This document shows positions 56,705 to 64,000 of a DNA stretch of 64,000 nucleotides, piece after piece. Each line of letters opens with the position of its first letter. Position 1 is the stretch's first letter. The DNA is from Lachnospira multipara LB2003 (GTDB lineage Bacteria > Bacillota > Clostridia > Lachnospirales > Lachnospiraceae). Under the pieces are notes generated by a model, which saw only the letters and a program-made list of their open reading frames with translations, was not told the DNA's origin and did not search any database. The DNA is taken from NCBI RefSeq assembly GCF_000702205.1, contig NZ_JNKW01000009.1, positions 1 through 64,000 of the forward strand, read 5' to 3'. The translations under genes were made by a program, and so were the position numbers.

Positions 56705-56816
56705 AAATCCCCATATTAATAAAGCTCAAAAATACACAAATCCCCATATTGAAAACTCTAAAAAATACATAAATCCCCATATTGAAAAAGCCAAAATATA
56801 CATAAATCCCCATAAA
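56705..56816. repeat. Four-copy 33-bp tandem repeat upstream of the DUF4143 remnant
   Basis: AAATCCCCATATT or a close variant starts at 56705, 56738, 56771 and 56804, exactly 33 bases apart, with AT-rich sequence of variable match between. On the minus strand the core reads AATATGGGGATTT and lies directly before the ribosome site of the remnant gene. It is too short and irregular for CRISPR. The rest of 56672-56887 shows nothing else. Confidence 0.85.
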
Positions 56817-56887
56817 ATTATTAAAATAATCCTAAAAATAGAAGATTAATATTGTAAAAATATGTATATCACTCCATCTCTAACAAC

Positions 56888-56920
56888 AAAAAAAGCCGAC
56901 TAGATTTCTCTAGCCGACTT
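56888..56920 (-). terminator. Terminator after the ddl-murF operon (copy 3 of the shared hairpin)
   Basis: GTCGGCTAGAgaaaTCTAGTCGGC and a T-run of seven on the minus strand, 56 bases after the murF stop; identical core to 51578. Confidence 0.8.
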
Positions 56921-56975
56921 TCCTTTTTATTTAGCTAATAACTTTCTTTTAGATCATCATAATTTTGCGCCTTAT

Positions 56976-58367
56976 TTAAAATTTAAAAGTCTTTAAGTCC
57001 TCAACTATTGTTTCAAAATGCATTCCGTGAGATGCCTTAACTAAGATACTATCACCCTTCTTTAAGATATTAGTGATTTCTTTGTTAAATTCATCCTTAT
57101 TCTTAAAATAATAAGCCTTAGTACTAGAATCAGTGCCTATACCATCATAGATATTCTTAGCTAAATCACCAATTGTAATTACAATATCTATATCCTTATC
57201 CTTAATATATTCACCAACGCCGTAATGAAGCTCTTTTTCGTCTTCTCCTAGTTCGAACATATCCCCAAGAATTGCAACCTTTCTTGTTATAGCCATATTA
57301 ACTACATCAATTGAGGCCTTCATAGACACAGGATTAGCATTATAGCAATCATCAATTACTGTTAAATCTTCTGTCTTAATAATATTATTTCTACCTGCTA
57401 TTGTCTTTAAATTCGCAATTCCTTCAATAATTTCCTTAGAACTTAAACCAAATTCACAAGCGACTGCTGCCGCTGCTAAACAATTTAATACCATGTGACT
57501 TCCTGGAACTGGAACAACTACAGTAATATCACTGACATTATCTGATGTCTTTAAATTGTGCATCTTAAATCTTGTACCATCAAGTCCAAGACTTTCTATC
57601 TCATCAGCATAAATATCATTAGACTTATCCTTACCAAAGAAAATAGGCTTAGTTCCCTTTACTTCCTCTACAGTAGCCAATTTATCATCATCACCATTAA
57701 GAATAGCCTTTCCGCCATCCTTAATATAGTCAAAGACTTCAGTCTTAGCCTTTAATACACCATCTCTGTCCTTAAGATTTTCTAAGTGACAGTAACCGAT
57801 GTTAGTAATAACTGCAATATCTGGTCTTGCAATCTTTGCAAGTCTTGTCATTTCATTAAAATCACTGATTCCCATTTCAAGTACTGCAATTTCAGTATCA
57901 TCTGTTATTCTAAAAACAGTTAATGGAAGTCCAATTTCATTATTAAAATTACCAAGGGTCTTTAATGTATTATATTTTGTGGAAAGTACAGAATAAATTG
58001 TTTCCTTAGTACTTGTCTTTCCCACTGAACCTGTAATTCCAACAACCTTTAAATTAGTTAAATTGCCTCTATAAAGACTTGCAAGATCCTTTAAAGCTTT
58101 AAGGCTTGATTCTACCTTAATGTAAGCCCCTTTAGGATTATCTAATTCCTTTTCTGAAATTACACATAATGCACCTTTTTCAAAGCATGAGTCAATATAA
58201 TCATGACCATCACTTCTCTCACCTTTAATGGCAATAAAAAGTCCATTTTCTTCAACTTTTCTACTATCTATTGTAATAGAGCTAACTTCTCTATCTTCTA
58301 ATGCCTTATGACAATATAACTTTCCGTCACATGCCAAGGCCATCTCTTTAAGCGTCATGCCCTTCAT
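56976..58367 (-). CDS. murF: UDP-N-acetylmuramoyl-tripeptide-D-alanyl-D-alanine ligase
   Basis: 463 residues. Adds the D-Ala-D-Ala dipeptide to the UDP-MurNAc-tripeptide. The Mur ligase P-loop is VVGITGSVGKTSTKETI near 109-125, followed by NFNNEIGLPLTVF and the AVLEMG motif, the central ligase domain and a C-terminal DDCYNANPVSM motif. GGAGA precedes the ATG. It follows the canonical ddl by 37 bases, so synthesis and use of D-Ala-D-Ala are co-transcribed. Confidence 0.95.
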   Translation of the reverse strand: MKGMTLKEMALACDGKLYCHKALEDREVSSITIDSRKVEENGLFIAIKGERSDGHDYIDSCFEKGALCVISEKELDNPKGAYIKVESSLKALKDLASLYRGNLTNLKVVGITGSVGKTSTKETIYSVLSTKYNTLKTLGNFNNEIGLPLTVFRITDDTEIAVLEMGISDFNEMTRLAKIARPDIAVITNIGYCHLENLKDRDGVLKAKTEVFDYIKDGGKAILNGDDDKLATVEEVKGTKPIFFGKDKSNDIYADEIESLGLDGTRFKMHNLKTSDNVSDITVVVPVPGSHMVLNCLAAAAVACEFGLSSKEIIEGIANLKTIAGRNNIIKTEDLTVIDDCYNANPVSMKASIDVVNMAITRKVAILGDMFELGEDEKELHYGVGEYIKDKDIDIVITIGDLAKNIYDGIGTDSSTKAYYFKNKDEFNKEITNILKKGDSILVKASHGMHFETIVEDLKTFKF

Positions 58368-58404
58368 CTTATTCTCCTATATTTAGAGTCCCTGCCCTAA
58401 TTAA

Positions 58405-59430
58405 TTATCTATTAATTGATAAATCAATTACTTTTTGTGTTAATTCATCAAAACTAATTCCTGCCTCACTTGCTTCATGAGGAAGTAAACTTGTTGGTGT
58501 CATGCCAGGAAGTGTATTAATTTCAAGGCAGTAAATATTATTATTCTCATCAAGTAACATATCTACTCTACCATAAATTGTTACACCTGCAACCTTTAAG
58601 CATTCCACTGCCCAGTGCTGCATCTGCTTTGTTATATCATCTGGAATATTAGCTGGGCAAACATGCTTTGTTGCACCATCAGCATACTTATTCTCATAAT
58701 CATACCAACCCTTTAAAGGTACAATTTCAATTACAGGAAGTGGCTTTCCATCTAATACACCAGCAGAGAATTCTCTACCCTTTACATATTCCTCTATTAA
58801 AACTGTATCATCTGATTCAAAAGCGTAATCAAGAGCCTTTGTAAATTCATCTTTAGAATTAACAATAGAAACACCTACTGAAGAACCACCATTAGCTGGC
58901 TTAACAACGCATGGGAACTGGATATCTCTTGCCTCTTCACCCTTATGAAGAACAATACCCTTAGGCATTGGAATTCCATTAGGAACTAATACTTTCTTAG
59001 TTAAATCCTTATCCATTGAAATTGCGCTACTAAGTGAATCTGTACCTGTATATTTAATATCTAATAATTCAAATGTTCCCTGAATCTTACCATCTTCACC
59101 GTTAGCACCATGAAGTCCCATAAATACTACATCAGCTTCCTTACAAAGCTTTAATACATTAGGACCAAAAAAGCCCTGTCTTGTTGTCTTTCTATTCTTA
59201 ATTTCTGTCTCTATTTCATGGCTTTTAGCCTTTAATTCCTTCTCAAGCTCATCTAAATCATTTTTTTCTGTAAAAAATGAAGCAGCCTTATTATCATCTA
59301 TACCATAAAAAACGTCTAAAACATTAGCGTCATGTCCATTTCTTCTTAAGCTTTCACATACGTAATGACTTGTAACCAAAGAAATATCTCTTTCTGTACT
59401 TGTACCACCTGCTAATACTACAATCTTCAT
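58405..59430 (-). CDS. ddl: D-alanine-D-alanine ligase
   Basis: 341-residue ATP-grasp enzyme making D-Ala-D-Ala for peptidoglycan. Canonical residues are present: AGGTSTERDISL (Glu13), GLHGANGEDG (His107), VVKPANGGSSVG, the YDYENKY tyrosine loop, YGRVDML and LEINTLPGMTPTSLLP. Residues about 45-90 form an extra insert that the divergent paralogue at 46716 also has. AGGAGG precedes the ATG. Directly before murF. Confidence 0.95.
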   Translation of the reverse strand: MKIVVLAGGTSTERDISLVTSHYVCESLRRNGHDANVLDVFYGIDDNKAASFFTEKNDLDELEKELKAKSHEIETEIKNRKTTRQGFFGPNVLKLCKEADVVFMGLHGANGEDGKIQGTFELLDIKYTGTDSLSSAISMDKDLTKKVLVPNGIPMPKGIVLHKGEEARDIQFPCVVKPANGGSSVGVSIVNSKDEFTKALDYAFESDDTVLIEEYVKGREFSAGVLDGKPLPVIEIVPLKGWYDYENKYADGATKHVCPANIPDDITKQMQHWAVECLKVAGVTIYGRVDMLLDENNNIYCLEINTLPGMTPTSLLPHEASEAGISFDELTQKVIDLSINR

Positions 59431-59615
59431 AAATTCCTCCTAAAAAGTCCTATATTTAAACATAGAAAGCAATAATTCTATTACCATTTTAGCTCTTAAC
59501 CCATATAATTTGGCAAGTTAAGACACCATGGTCTAATATAGCACTTGCGCCTGATTAATGCAATAAAGTAATGATTTGTGATAAAATGATAGATATTAAT
59601 CTTGGAGGTTACTTA

Positions 59616-60524
59616 ATGAGAGCAGTCGATTTACATACACATTCAACTTTTTCTGATGGAACTAAAAGTCCAGAGGAATTATTAAAAATAGCAGTTGAGA
59701 AAAATCTAGCAGCCATCGCTTTAACAGACCATGATACACTTGATGGAATTGAGTTTGCCCTAAAAGCTTGTGATAAGATAAATAATTCTGGTGAATTAAT
59801 GAGCGTTGACCTTCTTACTGGCAAAAAAGCAGCTATTGAATTAATTCCTGGAGTTGAGGTTAGCACCCACTGGGATAAGGTAGAAGTCCATATTGTTGGA
59901 CTATTTGTTGACCATCACAATAAAGAATTTTTAGAATTTCTTAGAAAGCAAAGGGATTCAAGAATAGAAAGAAATATCAAAGTATGCGAGAATTTCACCA
60001 ATATTGGAATACCAATTAGCTATGAAACTATGCTTGAAAATTATCCTGATGCTGTTATAACAAGAGCTCATTTTGCAGATTATCTTGTAAAAAATGGATA
60101 TGTTGGTGATAGAAACGAGGCCTTTGATAGATACTTAAATCCTGGAAAACCAGCCTATGTTAAGCGTAGTAAAGTAGATCCAAAGGAAGCTATTAAATAT
60201 ATTCATAAGGCAGGTGGTATTGCAATTCTTGCCCACCCTATTCTTTATCATCTAGGAAATGAAAGTCTAGAAAGACTTATATCTGAATTAAAGGAAGCTG
60301 GACTTGATGGAATAGAAGCACTTTATTCTACATATAAAGCAGCTGATGAACGCCAAATTAAGGAATTGGCCAATAAATACGATTTGCTTTTATCTGGCGG
60401 TTCTGATTACCACGGAGATAACAAGCCACACATATCCCTAGGAACAGGTATGGGTAAACTTTTTATCCCCGAAGAAATCTTAGACAAATTAAAAGCATAT
60501 AGATTATCTACTAAGAATCATTGA
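59616..60524 (+). CDS. PHP-domain phosphoesterase (YciV/RNase AM-like)
   Basis: 302 residues. The PHP metal site is seen in DLHTHSTFSDG, LTDHDTLDG, IPGVEVSTHW, ITRAHFADYL and, near the end, GSDYHGDNKPH. Relatives remove 5' nucleotides from RNA or hydrolyse 3',5'-bisnucleotides. The start at 59616 has GGAGG 7 bases before it; an in-frame ATG at 59571 does not. Its 3' end overlaps the convergent lipoprotein gene by 7 bases. Confidence 0.9.
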   Translation: MRAVDLHTHSTFSDGTKSPEELLKIAVEKNLAAIALTDHDTLDGIEFALKACDKINNSGELMSVDLLTGKKAAIELIPGVEVSTHWDKVEVHIVGLFVDHHNKEFLEFLRKQRDSRIERNIKVCENFTNIGIPISYETMLENYPDAVITRAHFADYLVKNGYVGDRNEAFDRYLNPGKPAYVKRSKVDPKEAIKYIHKAGGIAILAHPILYHLGNESLERLISELKEAGLDGIEALYSTYKAADERQIKELANKYDLLLSGGSDYHGDNKPHISLGTGMGKLFIPEEILDKLKAYRLSTKNH

Positions 60525-61081
60525 TTATTATCTATAATAGTTAATAAATCATTTAGGAGAGGAGAAGGATTTGAGAATGCATAAACATACTTAACATCCC
60601 TCTTCTTATCTCCTGCCATATCTCCGTGCCAAATGCACATATTAACATCATTTTGTATTTCATTTCTAATAGTGCCAGAACCCCCCACATAAACAACAGT
60701 CTTATTATATGTCTTATCATTAACCATTGTATATGTGGTCTTTGTGGCATTATTATAACTTAGTACATTAGTCTGTCTATCAAGGCTAGCCCTCATTTCC
60801 CACAAATTAAAATAACTATTATTCTCATTTGGAAAAATAATCTTAATATCAAGATAGTCTCCATAAGCCTTCATATACATAATAGATGAATCATTGGTAT
60901 CTCTGTATTCACCTGCAAATTTTAATATTTCAACAGGACTTTTAGGAATTGCTTCAGTAGTTTCTACAGTTGTGGCCTCCATAGTTGTCTCCTCTTCACC
61001 ACTAGAAACTGAACAGGCACTTGTAAAAAGCATAAGTCCCATTAAGAATACTAACACAGCCTTATAGTTTTTTCTAAACAT
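60518..61081 (-). CDS. Small lipoprotein of unknown function
   Basis: 187 residues. Lipobox LFTSAC (Cys near 23), then a Thr/Glu-rich spacer (EEETTMEATTVETTEA) and a compact domain (about 55-180) with YGDYLDIKIIFPNEN and MCIWHGDMAGDKK and no known motif. Because the gene overlaps the convergent PHP gene by 7 bases, no terminator lies between them. GGGGGGA precedes the ATG. Function unknown. Confidence 0.75.
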   Translation of the reverse strand: MFRKNYKAVLVFLMGLMLFTSACSVSSGEEETTMEATTVETTEAIPKSPVEILKFAGEYRDTNDSSIMYMKAYGDYLDIKIIFPNENNSYFNLWEMRASLDRQTNVLSYNNATKTTYTMVNDKTYNKTVVYVGGSGTIRNEIQNDVNMCIWHGDMAGDKKRDVKYVYAFSNPSPLLNDLLTIIDNNQ

Positions 61082-61138
61082 AAGTATCCCCCCTTATATT
61101 TATTAAAAAATCTAGCTTTAAACTAATACTTTCTTTTA

Positions 61139-62344
61139 TTATAACTCATCTACAACCTGGAAGATGTAGAATTTAAGATATAAACTTTCATCTGCAGACC
61201 AAAGAATTGGATGATCTGGTGACTGAGTTCTATATTCAATCTGGCGAAGTCTTTTGTGTACTGATCTTGCAGCCTCATGAATAGTCTTTGTAAATGTTTC
61301 AGGATCCATAAAATGTGAGCAAGAACAAGTTGCAAAATAGCCACCATTTTTAACAAGCTTAAGACCCTTCATATTAATTTCTCTATAACCCTTAATAGCC
61401 TTCTTAATTGTAGCTCTAGACTTTGTAAATGCAGGAGGATCAAGAATTACTACATCAAAGCTTTCTCCTGCTTCTACAAGTTCTGGTAAAAGTTCAAACA
61501 CATCAGCACATTTAAAAGTTACAATATCTTCAAGACCATTTAATCTAGCATTCTCTCTAGCCTGGTTACATCCAAGCTCAGATGCATCAACACCAATAAC
61601 CTCTCTAGCACCAGCAATACCAGCATTAAGTGCAAAAGATCCTGTATGTGTAAAGCAGTCTAAAACCCTTGCGTCCTTACAGAATTTTTGCATTGCGAGT
61701 CTGTTATATTTTTGATCTAGGAAAAATCCTGTCTTTTGACCATCCTTAACATCAACATAATACTTAACGCCATTTTCTTCAATTAGGACTTTAGTATCAA
61801 ACTCTTCTCCAATAAAGCCCTTAGTACGCTTCATGCCCTCTAATTCTCTAACCTTGGCATCACTTCTTTCATAGACACCACGAATTGGCATGTCTAATTT
61901 TTCCAAAGCCTTTTTTACTTTTTCAATAATAACTGGCTTTAAATTATCAATACCAAGAGCTAAGGATTCCACAACTAATACATCACTAAATTTATCAATA
62001 ACAATACCAGGTAGGAAATCTGCTTCACCAAAAATAAGTCTACAACTAGACATATCAACTGTCTTAGTTCTATAGTCAATTGCTGCATTTACTCTTTTTT
62101 CAATAAAGGCTTCATCCACATTCTTTTCAAATCTAGATAACATTCTAACTGTAATCTTAGACTTTCTATTAATAAATCCAATGCCCATGAAATAATCATC
62201 AAAGTCGTGAACCTCTACTAATCTACCATCTATAACACCTTCTGAAATTTCATCAATTTCATTATCATAAATCCAAGCTCCGCCGGATTTTATTGTTCTT
62301 CCTTCACCTTTTCTTAATTTAACAGTACCTGTAATTGTAAACAT
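61139..62344 (-). CDS. rlmI: 23S rRNA (cytosine(1962)-C5)-methyltransferase RlmI-like
   Basis: 401 residues. N-terminal PUA domain (about 1-75, GAWIYDNEIDEI), then a SAM methyltransferase with RVLDCFTHTGSFALNAGIAGA, GVDASELGCNQARENARLNGL, VILDPPAFTKSR (the catalytic motif) and ATCSCSHFMDPETF with the catalytic Cys. The RlmI/RlmK-family layout is clear; the exact target base is inferred from the family. It follows an orphan solute-binding lipoprotein by 8 bases. Confidence 0.92.
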   Translation of the reverse strand: MFTITGTVKLRKGEGRTIKSGGAWIYDNEIDEISEGVIDGRLVEVHDFDDYFMGIGFINRKSKITVRMLSRFEKNVDEAFIEKRVNAAIDYRTKTVDMSSCRLIFGEADFLPGIVIDKFSDVLVVESLALGIDNLKPVIIEKVKKALEKLDMPIRGVYERSDAKVRELEGMKRTKGFIGEEFDTKVLIEENGVKYYVDVKDGQKTGFFLDQKYNRLAMQKFCKDARVLDCFTHTGSFALNAGIAGAREVIGVDASELGCNQARENARLNGLEDIVTFKCADVFELLPELVEAGESFDVVILDPPAFTKSRATIKKAIKGYREINMKGLKLVKNGGYFATCSCSHFMDPETFTKTIHEAARSVHKRLRQIEYRTQSPDHPILWSADESLYLKFYIFQVVDEL

Positions 62345-62352
62345 ATTATCTC

Positions 62353-63588
62353 CTATTCTGCATTTGTCTTAGTGTATTTTGAAACAACTGCCTTAAAACT
62401 GTCATAAGCAGTATTTACATCTTCTTGATCCCAAATCTTATGAAGCATAATCTCATATTGAGCAAAAATCTCATCAATACCTGTATATACAGGCTTAACC
62501 ATTGAATTTGAATAAATCTCATGTAATCTTATTAAATTAGCATCCTTAGAAACATCGCCTCTTGCAGTAGCTAAACCAGTAAGAGGTGTTATATTTGCTG
62601 CATAGTCATAAGAAATTGCTTTAGCTACAGCTCTTGCACAATCAATATCCTGTGTATAAGGATTTACAATAGCCATTGTAGTTGTTGAAAGAGACTTACT
62701 TGTTAAGTCAGCTGTTAAACCTGGAACTTCACTTACGCCAAAATCAACAGTCTTATCAATAGCTACAATCTCAGATGCTTTAAAAATCCCATAAGCTAGT
62801 TTATTTTGCTTGAATAAATCTAAATAACTAGAGGCACTTTGTGCATCTCTTGCTAAACCATATCTATCTCTTAATTTCTGATATTCAGTTAAGCTATTCT
62901 TAAAGCTAGCTTCATCGTTAATATAAATGTTAGTATTATCAATACTATTGCCTTCAAAACTGATGTATTTACCAATAAATGGGAAGTTTGTCATAAAGTT
63001 TCCTGTATCATATGCAAAAGGCATAGCAAGACCATCAACTGTCTTTAATTGTTCCATATCAGTGCTTGGTATATCACTAATACTTGAAACTGCCTCAGCA
63101 TATTTTTTATTGTAACAAAAAGCAGCAGTATCAAAAGTTACAGGATATCCATATAATTGCTCATTATAACTACTTGCCTCTAGGCCTGCCTTACCATAAA
63201 TATCTTCTGTATAAACCTTATCAAATTCAGTATTTGCTAGAGCTAATCCTCTTAAATAAACCTCTTCTAGGTTATCTGATGAGCAAAGATAAACATCACA
63301 TGCATTATCATTTCTAATTGATTCGTCATAAATATATTGTAAATAATCTGGTTCAGAAACAAGAACTGGATTAATTTTTACAAGCTCATTGTCATTATTA
63401 AATTGCTTAGAAACATAGTCTAAATACTTAGTATAAGTATCGTCATTGTACCAGACATTAACTGTAACTTCTCTTTCTAAATCAAGGTGTTTCGCTGCTG
63501 GCTCCTTTTGTTGATTAGTGCAGGCAACTCCTGTAATTGTGCAAAGTGTCGCCATACATATGGCAGCAATTTTCTTAAAATTTATCAT
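62353..63588 (-). CDS. Extracellular solute-binding lipoprotein (ABC family 1)
   Basis: 411 residues. Lipobox ITGVAC (Cys near 23), then a sugar/peptide-type solute-binding fold: VNVWYNDDTYTKYLDYVSKQF near the start, SEPDYLQYIYDE, and PVTFDTAAFCYNK. Such proteins usually deliver oligosaccharides to an ABC permease, but no permease or ATPase gene lies nearby, so it is an orphan. GGAGG precedes the ATG. Co-transcribed with rlmI (8-base gap). Confidence 0.88.
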   Translation of the reverse strand: MINFKKIAAICMATLCTITGVACTNQQKEPAAKHLDLEREVTVNVWYNDDTYTKYLDYVSKQFNNDNELVKINPVLVSEPDYLQYIYDESIRNDNACDVYLCSSDNLEEVYLRGLALANTEFDKVYTEDIYGKAGLEASSYNEQLYGYPVTFDTAAFCYNKKYAEAVSSISDIPSTDMEQLKTVDGLAMPFAYDTGNFMTNFPFIGKYISFEGNSIDNTNIYINDEASFKNSLTEYQKLRDRYGLARDAQSASSYLDLFKQNKLAYGIFKASEIVAIDKTVDFGVSEVPGLTADLTSKSLSTTTMAIVNPYTQDIDCARAVAKAISYDYAANITPLTGLATARGDVSKDANLIRLHEIYSNSMVKPVYTGIDEIFAQYEIMLHKIWDQEDVNTAYDSFKAVVSKYTKTNAE

Positions 63589-63644
63589 AAAATAAACCCT
63601 CCATAAGCTCTTTATCTAAAATCATCATAAATAAATTTCATAAA

Positions 63645-63685
63645 AAAATACCCAAGGTGCTTTAAACACCTTAGGTATTATACTC
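63645..63685. terminator. Terminator after argD
   Basis: Hairpin AATACCTAAGGTG/CACCTTGGGTATT with A- and T-runs, 41 bases after the argD stop. Confidence 0.85.
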
Positions 63686-63725
63686 TATCAACTAAGTATT
63701 TTACAACTTTTTGCCATTCTTTAAT

Positions 63726-64000
63726 TTACAAACATTTTTTTAACTTTGTAATCATCTCATCCACGTCAGCCTTTGAAATAATAAGTGGTGGTACAAAACG
63801 AATAACATTAGTGCCTGCAGAAAATAGTATAAGACCATTATCAAGTGCCTTAGCTATTAGATCCTTAGGGTTAATACTTAGCTCTAATCCTTGTATAAGT
63901 CCCTTTCCACGTCTTTCAAGACACACATCATATTCATCCACAAGCTTTTGTAACTCATCTTCTAGGTATTTGGAAACGCTATTAACATTATCAAGAATCT
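63726..64000 (-). CDS. argD: Acetylornithine aminotransferase, C-terminal part
   Basis: The frame stays open to the right edge of the window. The visible 91 residues match the C-terminus of class III aminotransferases of the ArgD type: RRGKGLIQGLEL, then DNGLILFSAGTNVIRFVPPLIISKADVDEMI. The catalytic lysine lies outside the window. ArgD makes N-acetylornithine in arginine synthesis; a related ornithine or GABA aminotransferase cannot be excluded from this part alone. Confidence 0.85.
   Translation of the reverse strand, partial: ILDNVNSVSKYLEDELQKLVDEYDVCLERRGKGLIQGLELSINPKDLIAKALDNGLILFSAGTNVIRFVPPLIISKADVDEMITKLKKCL

Noticed and set aside
56705-56816. CRISPR array
   Set aside because: The repeat core is only 13 bases, spacers are 20 bases of similar AT-rich sequence, there are four units, and no cas genes are near.

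Overview
The window is AT-rich DNA from a low-GC Gram-positive anaerobe, most likely a pectin-using member of the Lachnospiraceae (Clostridia). The reasons are strong AGGAGG ribosome sites, ClpC, TrmK, a dgt-dnaG-rpoD cluster, DapL lysine synthesis, a large PL9-type pectate lyase and a GH105 unsaturated rhamnogalacturonyl hydrolase. The genus is inference; Lachnospira-like is my best guess. No prophage and no complete insertion sequence are visible.

Layout. 1-640: the 5' end of a 16S rRNA gene (minus strand) with a near-consensus promoter and a terminator behind it. 640-10766 (minus): chemoreceptor-like protein, radA, a conserved unknown, clpC, a MurJ/SpoVB-type flippase, then a three-gene envelope-glycan operon. 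11000-11860 (plus): prephenate dehydrogenase. 11928-18464 (minus): housekeeping block of nucleoside kinase, trmK, rpoD, dnaG and dgt. 18641-20789 (plus): CNNM/CorC protein and exonuclease III. 20936-24410 (minus): dapL, a J-domain protein and the GH105 hydrolase. 24577-25773 (plus): patatin and cupin. 25868-33559 (minus): a PTS EIIC-EAL fusion, small envelope proteins, a phosphodiesterase, queH, hisC and an aminotransferase. 33681-37041 (minus): an xylB-fsa-ROK pentose operon with an operator-like inverted repeat on its promoter. 37208: PAP2 phosphatase.

37886-41669 (minus) is a compact Tad/type II-secretion-like locus: a CpaF-like ATPase, one membrane protein that appears to carry two T2SSF-like halves, and at least three very small hydrophobic proteins (58, 41 and 32 residues) plus two pseudopilin-like proteins. 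Two of the small proteins share the same N-terminal pattern. 41892-45965 is the pectate lyase, preceded by a structured 5' leader.

46312-56671 is more accessory: a divergent D-Ala-D-Ala ligase paralogue, citrate synthase, a DUF1653 protein, a stand-alone Clp-type AAA+ ATPase with a tightly linked 58-codon ORF and three spaced 30-bp repeats upstream, a frame-broken repeat-containing surface protein, a lipoprotein, and the 3' remnant of a DUF4143 ATPase gene with 33-bp repeats upstream. 56976-64000 returns to core functions: murF with a canonical ddl, a PHP phosphoesterase, rlmI, an orphan solute-binding lipoprotein and the 3' end of argD.

The most interesting items are the micro-pilin/Tad-like locus, the EIIC-EAL fusion (a possible sugar-sensing c-di-GMP phosphodiesterase), the active-site-altered Ddl paralogue, and the AAA+ cassette with its repeat array. 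All functional calls come from reading motifs; no database search was possible.
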